Assembly: GCA_023091735.1 (NCBI GenBank)
Contig: JALKBU010000740.1
Location: 1-26,440, forward strand
Source of the DNA: Trichomonas tenax
Taxonomy: Eukaryota; Parabasalia; Trichomonadida; Trichomonadidae
Reading direction: 5' to 3'
Length of the DNA stretch: 26,440 bases
The notes under the pieces: model-generated
Databases searched by the model: none
The model's input: only the letters and a program-made list of their open reading frames with translations
What the model was told of the DNA's origin: nothing
Program-made: the position numbers and the translations under genes
Shown: piece by piece, positions 7,919-17,091 of the stretch
Layout: the number at the start of each line of letters is the position of its first letter
How positions within the stretch are numbered: the first letter of the stretch is position 1

Positions 7919-9979
7919 TTATTTCTTGTAGATCTCTATTAACTTTTTCTTCTGTATTGGAAGCTTTCTCGTGATCTTTTCGACTTTGGAGCCGTAAGCT
8001 GAGATCAGCGTGGCTATGCAGACGACGACAGACTTCCTTATAACAATGCTTTCGTCGCTAATATAATTGCATAATTTCTCTGCGATTAATGAACTTTCTT
8101 CCCTTAACAGGTCATCATAATTCACAGCTAAGAACGCTATTTCGTTGACGCACGCTGCAGCGTATGGCTTGTCCTCTAATTCTAATGGACCTGTGAACAG
8201 ATCCGCAACATCTTTAGGCTCAAGGCTGTCTTCGATGAGACTCAAAATTTTGCGGCTTGCAACTGATCTTCTGAAGCCAGGGACCAAAAAGATTGGTCTT
8301 AATAGCATCTCGAACCCATCAACACCCTTTATGTCGAGTATATTGAACAACAAATCAAACACTGATTCTTTGTATTCGACAACTTCTAACGCATTGATAA
8401 GTTTTTCGAAAATTTCAGCTCTCTTTTCTTCCCATTCTTGGTCATCCAAAGATTTGGCAATATTCATTATGTTTTCACTCCAATCCATAAAATCATTGTC
8501 GCTTTCTAAGTTCTCTATTGTTAATTCAGTGTCTTCTATTGTGTCTTTGATCAAATCTAAAAAGTCTTCGTTGCAAGATTTGCAGAACTCCTTGATGATT
8601 AACTGGTTCTTTTCTGCTATGAAGTTGACGATTTTGAGTGCCTCTGCTTCGTGATTGCGAAACTGCCTTTCTGCGATCTTTAAGAGCTTCTCGTCAGCTT
8701 CGCGATTTGAAAATTGCTCTCCTTGAAAGACAACGATTTCTGCGATATATGATAATAGAAATGATGATGGAATCTGTGCGGCGCAGTAGTCAATGAGGAG
8801 ATTGGTGTCGTATGAATCTGTGATAATGGTCAAAATACTTCTGACGAGTTCGTTGTCGCCGATAATCCCAAAGAAAGTTTGGAATAAAATTTCGAGGTGT
8901 GATTCGAAGTTTTCTGGGTATTCTTGTGTTATGTTGTAGATCAGCATCAATATTCTGTCTGTGAATTTTCCTTCTGAAGACGTTAAACACTTCATGAGGC
9001 CTTTAACGATATTATTTATGTGATTTTGTATTTCATCTTTGCTTGATTGTTCTATTTGCGTGATAAATGCGTCTTCGTTGCCTTTTGTATATCTGAAGTT
9101 GTCTTTCTTTGACTTTCTTGGTAGTTTTGATGTTTTCTGGGTTTTGGCGAAAACTATTGGTTCTTGTTGTTTAATTTGTTCAATTTTCTCTTCTTTCGGA
9201 AGAGGAGTGTCACGAATTGCTGTTTTAAGACCATTATCAAATGAATCGAAATAAATTTTCCCTTCTTCCTCAAATCTTGTTGTAAAAATCTTGATACATG
9301 TTCTAGTATTCATTCTTATTTCTGAATTCGGATCGTTGATCAGCTTCGTTAAGACTTTCTCGATTAATTTGATATTATTCGAAATTATTGATTTTGACCA
9401 AAGATTTAAGACTTCGATCAGGCATTTCGAGAGTATTAAAGTGTTTTGGTTGGATTTAGTTTTGATTAATTCGATTATTTGTTTGAGAATTTGTGATTTT
9501 GGGCAATTTTTCGCGATTTCGAGGATTGTAAGTTTAGTAGATTGCGATATAATGAGAGTTTGGTGCGATGTCTGCTTTGATAAAGGCTGAATGAGATTTC
9601 CAAGAATCGTTATTTTTGATTTCAGCTTTTGCGCAAGGAGTGAAATAAACAAACAGGTGGATTTGACAACAATACTCCTTGTACTTGAAATTCCAAAAAC
9701 TATTCCCGGAATTAATTCATTAATTCGCGAGTTAAAAATATCGAATTTCAGAATTCCGCCGTTAATCAAAGAAATTGCCCTTTTCATGGCCTTTACGTAG
9801 TCCATCCACTGGGAATTTTCGCTGATTTGAGTTGTTAATTCATCAATTTCATTCTCAACTTGTTCGTCGTTTAACAGCTTTATTTCCGGGTAATCCTTTC
9901 CTGCATCCACGAACGATATCTTGCTATCGTTCGCGAGCTCCGCAGTCGAAGGGAAACTACTTTTAGCTGAAGATTTCAT
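7919..9979 (-). CDS. CLASP: CLASP-like TOG/HEAT microtubule-associated protein
   Basis: The 686-residue, nearly all-helical protein fits the CLASP family, which binds microtubules and promotes rescue and pause at kinetochores, spindle and cortex. Residues about 55-265 resemble the CLASP N-terminal TOG domain, including the repeat NDPNSEIRMNTRTCIKIF near its end. A short basic linker (KLPRKSKKDNFRYTKG) follows at about 290-310, then helical repeats. The end (IRKSVVVCIATLISAYG ... KKKLIEIYKK) closely matches the CLASP C-terminal domain, where animals have VRKATVFCLVAI and KLLNLYIKR. Metazoan CLASPs are about 1,300-1,500 residues, so this is a reduced form, apparently lacking a middle TOG and a clear SxIP motif. 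Start: ATG 9979; the divergent neighbour starts 138 bp away. Confidence 0.75.
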   Translation of the reverse strand: MKSSAKSSFPSTAELANDSKISFVDAGKDYPEIKLLNDEQVENEIDELTTQISENSQWMDYVKAMKRAISLINGGILKFDIFNSRINELIPGIVFGISSTRSIVVKSTCLFISLLAQKLKSKITILGNLIQPLSKQTSHQTLIISQSTKLTILEIAKNCPKSQILKQIIELIKTKSNQNTLILSKCLIEVLNLWSKSIISNNIKLIEKVLTKLINDPNSEIRMNTRTCIKIFTTRFEEEGKIYFDSFDNGLKTAIRDTPLPKEEKIEQIKQQEPIVFAKTQKTSKLPRKSKKDNFRYTKGNEDAFITQIEQSSKDEIQNHINNIVKGLMKCLTSSEGKFTDRILMLIYNITQEYPENFESHLEILFQTFFGIIGDNELVRSILTIITDSYDTNLLIDYCAAQIPSSFLLSYIAEIVVFQGEQFSNREADEKLLKIAERQFRNHEAEALKIVNFIAEKNQLIIKEFCKSCNEDFLDLIKDTIEDTELTIENLESDNDFMDWSENIMNIAKSLDDQEWEEKRAEIFEKLINALEVVEYKESVFDLLFNILDIKGVDGFEMLLRPIFLVPGFRRSVASRKILSLIEDSLEPKDVADLFTGPLELEDKPYAAACVNEIAFLAVNYDDLLREESSLIAEKLCNYISDESIVIRKSVVVCIATLISAYGSKVEKITRKLPIQKKKLIEIYKK

Positions 9980-10100
9980 TTTTAATTTTTATTTTTTGAA
10001 ATTTACGAAAGAAAATATACCTATACAAAATGTAGATAACAATAAAAGAGTAAATTTTGAAAATTAATTTAACCTTATTTTGGTTATCGTTCTGATTTAA

Positions 10101-10117
10101 GGCACTTTTTCATAAAT
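10101..10117 (+). promoter_or_regulatory. GGCACTTTTT element with TCATAAA before the ATG
   Basis: GGCACTTTTT (10101-10110) is followed at once by CATAAAT and the ATG at 10118. The overlapping TTTCATAAAT recalls the trichomonad initiator (TCA-pyrimidine-T/A), which sits within about 20 bases of the start codon. TTTCATAAAA also precedes the ATG of the GT61 gene at 12501. Initiator assignment is an inference from family knowledge. Confidence 0.4.
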
Positions 10118-11221
10118 ATGAAATTCCAACGTATATTGATTTTATTTGTGATTGGAATCTTCGTGTTTATGTCTCTCGTCCACACGATCATTTTCGACAA
10201 CATCAGGATCACCCACGAGGCTTATTTCACGACTTTCGAATGGAACATCGATTTATTCTTCCAAGATGACCTACGAATCGAATACAAGAGAATTCCGCAA
10301 TGCGAAAAATGCGATTTCACCGTGAGAAATCAAGGAGGAAACAGTTCGCCGCAAGATATAATTATTTGCTACGCAAAAGAGAAAATTAAGAACATAAATC
10401 TCCTTCTTAGGACGCTCAGACACACTGGCTGCAAAGCTACTGTCATATATCTGTTAGATGACGAAGCATTGAACTTTTTGACTCCTTACATGATTAAAGA
10501 TATCGAAGAATGTGGTGGAACTATAATTAATGTTGGAAAACCGCTTTACACTGGAAAATACGATGTTTTTACATTGGCTTATATCTATATGTTGAACTTC
10601 TTAAGGCGAAACCGCGACCAGATCAACAGGGTCATAAAGGTCGACATGTACGACGTCATTTTCCAGAGCGATCCATTTAATGCACATTTTCCAGCGAAAG
10701 GAGTCCATCTTTTGGAGGAAGGATGGACACTCGCTGACGCACCGAACGGCCCGCTGAACAACAAGATGATCCAGGACTACGGATTCAATACAACAGATTT
10801 ATCATTCAAATACATCTGCGCAGGGTATTTCGGCGGAAACATTGATGACATCATCAAATTCTTGTCGTTCTCACTCCAGTTTTACAAGTTTGGATACCGA
10901 CTTCACGACCAAGGATTATTCAATTGGTTGATCATCTCAGGAATGTACAAACAGGCCAAAATCTCTACAGCCTCCAAGATGGAGGAGTCTTTAGTTCGAC
11001 ACGTAGTCGGAAGGCCATTGAAGCCCGACGAAAACTACGAAATCGGCCACGTTCGCGCTCCTTTCTCCGATGTATTTTATGCATCAATCATTCACCACTA
11101 TTATAAAGCCCAAAACTTCATTGAGTCCGTGTACAAGTCGTGCCCGAGAGAGACAACAGAGTTAGTGAACTACATCTACTCGAGAGACAAAATCTTCAAG
11201 CTAACACATGGACTTTCTTAG
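10118..11221 (+). CDS. Type II membrane DxD glycosyltransferase-like protein
   Basis: The 367-residue protein has a single N-terminal anchor at about 4-26 after a short basic tail, so a Golgi or ER type II enzyme is likely. The lumenal part has the GT-A style core: IIICYAKEKIKNINLLLRTL (80-100), a Rossmann-like start; RVIKVDMYDVIFQSDPF (171-187), with the metal-binding Asp pair D176/D179 followed by the FQ-DPF box of nucleotide-diphospho-sugar transferases; CAGYFGGN (234-241); and HDQGLFNW (263-270), a frequent acceptor-site signature. Potential N-glycosylation sites are N75 (NSS) and N224 (NTT). Donor and acceptor cannot be told from sequence. Its 3' end converges on the GT61 gene with 62 bp between them. 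Confidence 0.7.
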   Translation: MKFQRILILFVIGIFVFMSLVHTIIFDNIRITHEAYFTTFEWNIDLFFQDDLRIEYKRIPQCEKCDFTVRNQGGNSSPQDIIICYAKEKIKNINLLLRTLRHTGCKATVIYLLDDEALNFLTPYMIKDIEECGGTIINVGKPLYTGKYDVFTLAYIYMLNFLRRNRDQINRVIKVDMYDVIFQSDPFNAHFPAKGVHLLEEGWTLADAPNGPLNNKMIQDYGFNTTDLSFKYICAGYFGGNIDDIIKFLSFSLQFYKFGYRLHDQGLFNWLIISGMYKQAKISTASKMEESLVRHVVGRPLKPDENYEIGHVRAPFSDVFYASIIHHYYKAQNFIESVYKSCPRETTELVNYIYSRDKIFKLTHGLS

Positions 11222-11283
11222 TGATTTGTTATTGTATTAAATAGAGAAATTTAACATAGACACTTTATTAATATAAACAAACA

Positions 11284-12501
11284 TTATTTCCAGGATTTGT
11301 GCTCAAGAGCATAAAGTCCTTTCTCTATCTGCTCCAATGCAGTCTTCACAGCGATCGGAGATCCTTTTCCTCTATGGTGGTTTCCTTTCAGGCCGTGATA
11401 CTGCAGCTCAAAGATCCGACACGACGCTGCAAACATTGCGATGGACCACTCTGGGTATCCAGAAGTCACACATATCAGGGAGCAGTCGTCCTCCATGAAT
11501 ATGCACTTGCAGACATTCGATCCGTCGGGGCAAAACATGAATTTGATGCTCTTCCACGCTTTCGCACACGAAACTAACTCCTTGTGGTCATCTGTCATGT
11601 AAGTCCACTCTATATCAGGCCACTTCGCTTTCGCTGCCGCGATCACCTCGTCTAGATTGTGTATGTGGCGAGTTTTGTTGAATGGGCGATTAGAGAAGCA
11701 GTATAAACTTGGATTGATCAACGACAAGTTTAGATTCGCGTGAATTGTTTTCTTTAAAGTGTATGTCGCGTTTCCGTAGTTGCAGAGCATGAACATGCCG
11801 TCGTAGAACGTGTATATTCTGTCACACGCGATCCACGTGTTGTCCTTCAGGTACAATCTGTGGTCTTTGGGGACTTCTAAAATGTCTAAAAGCGGCTCCA
11901 AAAAAGGGAGTGAGAAAACTACGACATATGCCTCCCTTCGGTACTCTGCAGGCATCATCACGAGCGGAGTGAAGAAATCTTCTAAGCAATGCCCAAAATT
12001 CATCGAACACCAGTAATAACCAACCAAAATGACTGAATCATAGTGCCCAATGATCTGGCCGTTCATCATTGTCTTGTGAACCCCGAATTTTACCTCAGGA
12101 AGCTTCCATTCTGGCTTCCAGATGTGATACGGGTCAAGAGCGATGTATCCGGCCGATCCAACGATGGCATGGTTGATAACGGCCAGTTTTGTCCTCAAAA
12201 CTCGTGCGTTTTTGTTGTATTTCCTCGTAATTCGTTTAGATTCGAGCGTTAAATGATAATTTTTCGTGTCATCAACCTCTAATTCGATCGGTTTTATGAT
12301 ATCTATCTGATTTGTGAACGATTTGTAGCAGTTATAGGCTGAAACATTGCTCGTGTGATAAAATTCGATCGAAGAATTACGAATTTCTCTCCTAATCCTC
12401 GGTTTGTATAATATTTGGATGGAAAACGTCGAAAAAACTATAAAATAGCTGAGGAAAAAGAGGGACTTCTTTGCGGAGTCCATTTTCTTCCTCCACTCCA
12501 T
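11284..12501 (-). CDS. GT61-family glycosyltransferase
   Basis: The 405-residue type II membrane protein has an anchor at about 13-32 and a lumenal catalytic domain with GT61 (DUF563) hallmarks: GHYDSVILVGYYWCSMNFGH in short parts (152-171) with the NFGHCLEDF box at 168-176, the strand ending in SNRPFNKTRHIHNLDEV (270-286), and FCPDGSNVCKCIFM (323-336), equivalent to the 'GAGLTNxIFL' sugar-nucleotide loop. GT61 members include plant xylosyl/arabinosyltransferases and EOGT; the substrate here is unknown. Sequons occur at N42, N52, N244 and N258 among others. Start is ATG 12501; M7 is a second in-frame ATG. TTTCATAAAA just before the ATG resembles an initiator. It faces the DxD enzyme tail-to-tail. 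Confidence 0.8.
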   Translation of the reverse strand: MEWRKKMDSAKKSLFFLSYFIVFSTFSIQILYKPRIRREIRNSSIEFYHTSNVSAYNCYKSFTNQIDIIKPIELEVDDTKNYHLTLESKRITRKYNKNARVLRTKLAVINHAIVGSAGYIALDPYHIWKPEWKLPEVKFGVHKTMMNGQIIGHYDSVILVGYYWCSMNFGHCLEDFFTPLVMMPAEYRREAYVVVFSLPFLEPLLDILEVPKDHRLYLKDNTWIACDRIYTFYDGMFMLCNYGNATYTLKKTIHANLNLSLINPSLYCFSNRPFNKTRHIHNLDEVIAAAKAKWPDIEWTYMTDDHKELVSCAKAWKSIKFMFCPDGSNVCKCIFMEDDCSLICVTSGYPEWSIAMFAASCRIFELQYHGLKGNHHRGKGSPIAVKTALEQIEKGLYALEHKSWK

Positions 12502-12792
12502 TTTTTATGAAATTTTAGACCAAAATCTTGATATTCATTGATATTACATATCTAAAATGAATCATAAATCAGTAAATATTTTCTGATTTTACCAAAAATT
12601 GATTGAGATATGTTTATTGTTGATATTAAAATGGTAAAAATAATTTCTAAAATGAAGAGCAAAAATAGATTTTTGATGTGTTAATGATAACTTATAAAAG
12701 AAATAGATATAAATATGAGGAAAGCAATAAAATTTCAACATTATATTTTATAAAATAAAAAATATATACTACATAACATCATGGTATAACAA

Positions 12793-14160
12793 TTATTCGC
12801 TGAAGCTTAGGTCTGTCTGCTGCTGGTCTATGATTTCCGTCAGTTCATCCATTCCAGCTAATTTAGCGAAAAATCGAGCATTTTCATAACCGCCAATATC
12901 ATTTTCTTCATCACTACTAGTATCCGAGCTACTTGAATCCGATAAAATCGCAATATCAAGTGAAACAAAATTCGAAGTGTTCTCATACGATTCAGCATAA
13001 TCGGATGAGTCATCACGAGGTCTCTCGCCTCCGTACGCTCCATTCCGCGTTCGGAGATGAGGCTCTAAAATATCTGTGTGAAAAGTTCTAAATTTCGGCG
13101 TAACGAGTGACTGTATACCGTACAAATTCTCTGCTAATATCCATAGATGCGCATTCGCCTTACCAATATGATCTGTCATTATTCTATCTATCAAATTATT
13201 TTTTGTATTCAGCTCAATGAGTTTTTCCTTCCCAAGCAAAGGTATAGTTTTCATAATCGCGTTGTTCAGGCACGAAAGCGACGACGTGTCGAAAAGCCGC
13301 TCAATATATGAATCAGGGAATCTTTTGAAGAGAGAAACCGCCGATGCTTTGATGTAATCCTCCTTGTAGTCGTCGAAGTTGAATTTCTCTGAATATGACT
13401 GTATTACTTGCGGCAGAGTCTCGCTTTTGCTTATAGATGTGATTTTTTCGAGAATTTGGAAAATCTTGAATGATATGAGGGGATGCCCCGGTTTGATTGC
13501 TTCCTCGATGAGAATTGAAACAACTTCGTCGTTTTCGAAAAGTGTGAATAAATCCTTCTTGAGTTTGAGCATTTGCTTAATTGCCAAAGAAACACTGCAT
13601 CCGATGCTTGTTCCAATCATCTTTGCAACAGATTTTATCATATTCAAGTCTACGCCGAAAGGAATCATAAACTCTGTTGTAAGTATGATAAAAAGCTGAC
13701 TGTACGCCAAAACGTTGATATTCGATATGAGGAAGTCCGAAAGTCCCGGAATATTCTGCAGAAACTCACCGTTCGTCTTCCTTATCACAGGTTCGACGAT
13801 TCGGAGGAAGTTTCCAGCGATTTTGGAGTCGAAGGCGAACTTCGAGTATATGAATTCGCTGATTACCTTCATGAAGAGAGGATTTTCTCTGATTAATTGA
13901 TGTATTGTATTTGAGTTTGTCGTCAGGAAAAGCATCGTGTTTGTGATAGTTTTCGACGAGTACCCGAGCGACTGCGGCTTATCTGTCAACGCTATGTCGA
14001 GGACTTCGGGGAAAACTTCTTCTGACAACAAGTACTCGTTCAGCTGCGGATTGCACGTCTTCACCGCCTGAACGAAGCCTGGCGTGGTGAGGACGTCCTG
14101 CAGCGCCGGTTTGTCGCCTGACAGCAGTGCTTCGAGGCTCTCTGGCTCACTGCTTGCCAT
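12793..14160 (-). CDS. SAPS/PP6R-like phosphatase-associated protein
   Basis: The 455-residue helical-repeat protein resembles the SIT4-associated (SAPS) regulatory subunits of PP6-type phosphatases. The start (LEALLSGDKPALQDVLTTPG with CNPQLNEYLLSEEVFPEVLDIAL) follows the SAPS pattern of 'LLDEDDxLQExKxxNxxLxxFL' plus a leucine-rich helix. Armadillo-like helices continue to about 360. The tail, 385-455, is disordered and acidic with a Ser/Asp cluster (LSDSSSSDTSSDEEND) suited to CK2 phosphorylation, ending FFAKLAGMDELTEIID. Family members are often longer, so this is a compact form. A plain HEAT-repeat protein is the alternative. The 5' flank holds TAACTGTTG, a Myb-type site, of uncertain meaning. 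Confidence 0.55.
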   Translation of the reverse strand: MASSEPESLEALLSGDKPALQDVLTTPGFVQAVKTCNPQLNEYLLSEEVFPEVLDIALTDKPQSLGYSSKTITNTMLFLTTNSNTIHQLIRENPLFMKVISEFIYSKFAFDSKIAGNFLRIVEPVIRKTNGEFLQNIPGLSDFLISNINVLAYSQLFIILTTEFMIPFGVDLNMIKSVAKMIGTSIGCSVSLAIKQMLKLKKDLFTLFENDEVVSILIEEAIKPGHPLISFKIFQILEKITSISKSETLPQVIQSYSEKFNFDDYKEDYIKASAVSLFKRFPDSYIERLFDTSSLSCLNNAIMKTIPLLGKEKLIELNTKNNLIDRIMTDHIGKANAHLWILAENLYGIQSLVTPKFRTFHTDILEPHLRTRNGAYGGERPRDDSSDYAESYENTSNFVSLDIAILSDSSSSDTSSDEENDIGGYENARFFAKLAGMDELTEIIDQQQTDLSFSE

Positions 14161-14344
14161 TCTATTTTTTTTCTTGTTTACAACAGTTAGAATTCTCTAT
14201 TTTTCGATGTATCATTAGTATATGTTGTATATATTTGGATTTTTCGGAAATTATAATCTTTCGGCTTTGATTTTTTTTATTATAAAAGTTTGACTGTTTA
14301 AACAAAGATGTCGAGAATAATAATAATAATATAAAAAACTCATA

Positions 14345-15643
14345 TCATTGATATGGGTTGTCAGGATTGAGAGGGAACTCCTTATGCTCCTCTGGGTTGA
14401 GCGGAGGGATTGGAGGGGCATAGTAGCCTGGCGGTGGAGCGTACTGCGGCTGTGGAGGATATGGTGGCTGGCAGCCAGATGGAACATATCCCTGCTGTGG
14501 AGGATAACCTTGTTGCGGTGGATAGTTTGGATCCTGCTGCTGTTGCTGTGGGTAGTTGTATGTGTTTGGATCAAAGTCAGGCTTGTTGAGCCAAGCTGGT
14601 TCGATTGCTAGGAAGTCGAATGATGGTGCAAGAGAGTCGTTGATACTGTAGATTCCAGCGTCTGTTCTGAATGTAGAAATAGCAGCCTGGCGGTCCTCTG
14701 TGTAGAACTGGCATCTGTATTTGTCTTTCTCACCACTGATCTTCTTGACGAGCTTCAAGCGGAGTCTTTCGCCAGAGGAGCTCCAGTATGTCTCGAAAGC
14801 ACTCTGGAAGCCTAAAATTGTGGCAAGGACCCAAAGGAAGCGACCGAGGTTGCCCTGGTAGAAAGAAATTGCGCATGGCTCGTATTGGCAGATGTAGCCT
14901 GTGACGCTGTCCTTGAGGTTTGGAACTGATGTGTTGTGAAATACTTCGGCATAGCGATCGTGGTGGAGGCAGATCTTGTACAGTTTCTGACGGAGTTTGT
15001 TGAGTTTTTGAATAGCTTTCTCATCAAACTCGAACTTTGCCTTACAAACGGCATGTATAATGTCTGTTTCCTTTATACGAACTGGGTTTCCATCCTCCTG
15101 CCACGACTTGTACTTGAGTGCCTTGGAAATGCGGAATGTTGTAACTTTTACGCGCTCAGTCCTCGTGTGGTGGTGCGTGTGGCCATTGCTGTCTCTCGTT
15201 GTGTAGTGGACAATCCTTGTCTCGTAGTGGTATGCGCTGGCGTGGACGCTGATGAGCGGTGGAAGAGCTCTATTTCCTGAGAGAGCGTTAATGAACTCCT
15301 GCCTCGATTTCTTCTGCTGGCACATCTCGTGGACTGCGAAATGAGGTCCATTGAACCAAGCTCTGCAGCAGCAGCGGTCGAACGGGATAATAAGGAAGAA
15401 AAATCCGACACCTAAGCAAATGCCACCTGTATATACGACATAGGTCTGGAAGTTAGGTTCCATTCGGTAATCTATAAGAACGAGAATCATTCCGAAGCCC
15501 ATATTAATAAGAAGACAGTAAAGGTAGGTGAAAACGGACGCAGAGTACTTCTTTCTGATGAGGGGGATCATCTGCGCGATGATGGTGATCGCCATTAAGA
15601 CGGAAGAGGCATAAAAGCAGCCGAAATCGTAGTGTTCCGCCAT
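14345..15643 (-). CDS. TMEM151-like multi-pass membrane protein with GYPPQ tail
   Basis: The 432-residue protein has membrane spans at about 8-28, 36-58, 68-88 and 265-283. After a CCC cluster (91-93), residues 132-170 (HASAYHYETR ... RTERVKVTT) match TMEM151 proteins, which have a conserved 'ISYHYVRRTRQVTRYRNG...HERVNTH' segment at the same place after the second hydrophobic block. TMEM151 function is unknown. The C-terminal 75 residues are Pro/Gln/Tyr-rich with PPQQGY repeats, as seen in annexin A7 or rhodopsin-like tails, and are probably cytosolic and disordered. The start is ATG 15643, 193 bp from the divergent ankyrin gene; the shared promoter has the CAYGTAA cluster. Confidence 0.6.
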   Translation of the reverse strand: MAEHYDFGCFYASSVLMAITIIAQMIPLIRKKYSASVFTYLYCLLINMGFGMILVLIDYRMEPNFQTYVVYTGGICLGVGFFFLIIPFDRCCCRAWFNGPHFAVHEMCQQKKSRQEFINALSGNRALPPLISVHASAYHYETRIVHYTTRDSNGHTHHHTRTERVKVTTFRISKALKYKSWQEDGNPVRIKETDIIHAVCKAKFEFDEKAIQKLNKLRQKLYKICLHHDRYAEVFHNTSVPNLKDSVTGYICQYEPCAISFYQGNLGRFLWVLATILGFQSAFETYWSSSGERLRLKLVKKISGEKDKYRCQFYTEDRQAAISTFRTDAGIYSINDSLAPSFDFLAIEPAWLNKPDFDPNTYNYPQQQQQDPNYPPQQGYPPQQGYVPSGCQPPYPPQPQYAPPPGYYAPPIPPLNPEEHKEFPLNPDNPYQ

Positions 15644-15668
15644 TTTATTATTTTTGTTACCAACGTTG

Positions 15669-15825
15669 CATGTAAACTTTTTTCTGATTTAGATTTCATT
15701 TTTGACAATCAACGATAATATTTATCACGTAATCTCGAATATGTCAAGTAAATCCCAATATTTGACATGTAACTCAATCACAAGCTTATAATCTTTGTTA
15801 CGTAAAATTTAGTTTTGTCATGTAA
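15669..15825 (+). promoter_or_regulatory. Six-copy CAYGTAA-type motif cluster
   Basis: Six 7-mers of the form (C/T)A(T/C/A)GTAA lie in one orientation in the 193-bp divergent promoter: CATGTAA 15669, CACGTAA 15726, CAAGTAA 15745, CATGTAA 15766, TACGTAA 15799 and CATGTAA 15819. Four of the five gaps are 19-33 bp, three of them about 20 bp. Several are preceded by TTTG or TGT. ACGTAA/TTACGT is a typical bZIP half-site, but the binding factor is unknown. Confidence 0.5.
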
Positions 15826-15836
15826 TTTGGTAGATT

Positions 15837-16970
15837 ATGTTTAATTACGGTTCGAGTTATTATGGTGGCTACGAGAGAACATCTCGTGATGTCATAGAAG
15901 CGTTCAAAACTAATGATATCTTGGCAGTGAGCAAATTAGTCGAAAAGCACGAAATAACAACAACTTCTATATTATCAAATTACGGAGATTCATATACAAT
16001 CCTAAGCGACCGAAGTTTGTCACCTATGCATATCGCTGCTATATACGACGCGCTCGAAGTTTTCATTTATTTACAAGAGAAGCTTAAATTCGATCTTCTT
16101 GTTAAATCATCACAAAACTTAACTCCGCTCCACTACGCATGCTTCTTCAATGCGCACAAGGTCGCCTGCTACATCATGTCAGTCTGTCCTCAAGAAGCGG
16201 CACAAGTATATCCGGAAGCCAAATATCAGTATATAACGCTCAGCGTCATAGGACAAGCACCTGAAATCCTCAGGGAGCTATTCAGGAAAGGCGCCAACCT
16301 TAATAAACCCGAAAATAAAAAATGTAATCCTATTGATTACGCAATTAAAAAGAAAAACATTGAAACTCTCAAAATTCTTCTCCAACACTCACCGAGATCA
16401 CTCTCGAACAGCGTCAATGGCGACACACCGATCATACAAGCGATCAAAAACAGCCAACCTTTAGCTGTTCCTCTTCTTCTCGAAAACAATGTCGATCCTG
16501 CTGCTATGAACTCAGATGGCCAAACAGCACTCTTCATCAACTTATTCTTCCTCAAAGACAAGACAGTCACAAAACTTTTATGTGATGCCCTCGATAATGT
16601 AGATATAGATAAACAAATACAGAAGAGTGCAGCAGTCCACTATATTTGCAAGAGTGGTGACCCAGAACTCGCGAAAATTGTTTTATCAAAAGGAATTAAT
16701 GTTAATCGTTTCGATGAACATGGAGAAATAGGTCCTAAGTCTCTCATTGATGTAGCTTCAACTAAGGATGCACTCCAGATCCTCGAAATGCTTCTTGAGA
16801 AAGGCTACGAAATCGATCTTAGAAAGGATGATCATCATAACACATTGTTAGCACACTTTATTTCTGGCATAAAGCCTTATACCAAGATCGTGGACTGGCT
16901 TATTGGCCATGGCGCGAACATTGACTTGCCTTTCATGACAGAGTCCAGGCCGAAGCAGACAATCAGATAG
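15837..16970 (+). CDS. Ankyrin-repeat protein, possibly truncated by TAG
   Basis: The 377-residue protein has a Tyr/Gly-rich start and about eight ankyrin repeats. Recognisable ones include SPMHIAAIYDALEVFIYL (62-79), TPLHYACFFNAHKVACYI (96-113), NPIDYAIKKKNIETLKILL (164-182), TPIIQAIKNSQPLAVPLLL (198-216) and SAAVHYICKSGDPELAKIVL (264-283), with later ones near 300 and 335. Such proteins are scaffolds and are numerous in trichomonads; the partner is unknown. The frame ends at TAG 16968-16970 right after the start of a repeat. The same frame continues for 21 more codons (KLLSKKAYKDICAKYKI...) to TAG 17034-17036. That continuation looks like the capping helix of an ankyrin domain, so the stop may be a recent nonsense change or a read-through site. 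Confidence 0.8.
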   Translation: MFNYGSSYYGGYERTSRDVIEAFKTNDILAVSKLVEKHEITTTSILSNYGDSYTILSDRSLSPMHIAAIYDALEVFIYLQEKLKFDLLVKSSQNLTPLHYACFFNAHKVACYIMSVCPQEAAQVYPEAKYQYITLSVIGQAPEILRELFRKGANLNKPENKKCNPIDYAIKKKNIETLKILLQHSPRSLSNSVNGDTPIIQAIKNSQPLAVPLLLENNVDPAAMNSDGQTALFINLFFLKDKTVTKLLCDALDNVDIDKQIQKSAAVHYICKSGDPELAKIVLSKGINVNRFDEHGEIGPKSLIDVASTKDALQILEMLLEKGYEIDLRKDDHHNTLLAHFISGIKPYTKIVDWLIGHGANIDLPFMTESRPKQTIR

Positions 16971-17091
16971 AAGTTGCTGAGTAAGAAAGCATACAAAGAC
17001 ATATGTGCGAAATATAAAATCACAAATAAAAAATAGACTTTGTTTTGTTATCATAAATTTATCAAACATATTTAGAACAAACAAAATTATC

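Noticed and set aside
8145..8654. 169-residue Ser-rich plus ORF
   Set aside because: Antisense shadow of the CLASP-like gene, Ser/Leu-rich from complement of acidic codons.
14348..14611. Trp/Arg-rich 87-residue plus ORF
   Set aside because: Antisense of the Pro/Gln-rich tail of the TMEM151-like gene.
15711..15720. CAACGATAAT as a Myb recognition element like that of trichomonad promoters
   Set aside because: A single short AT-rich match is too weak to call without positional statistics.
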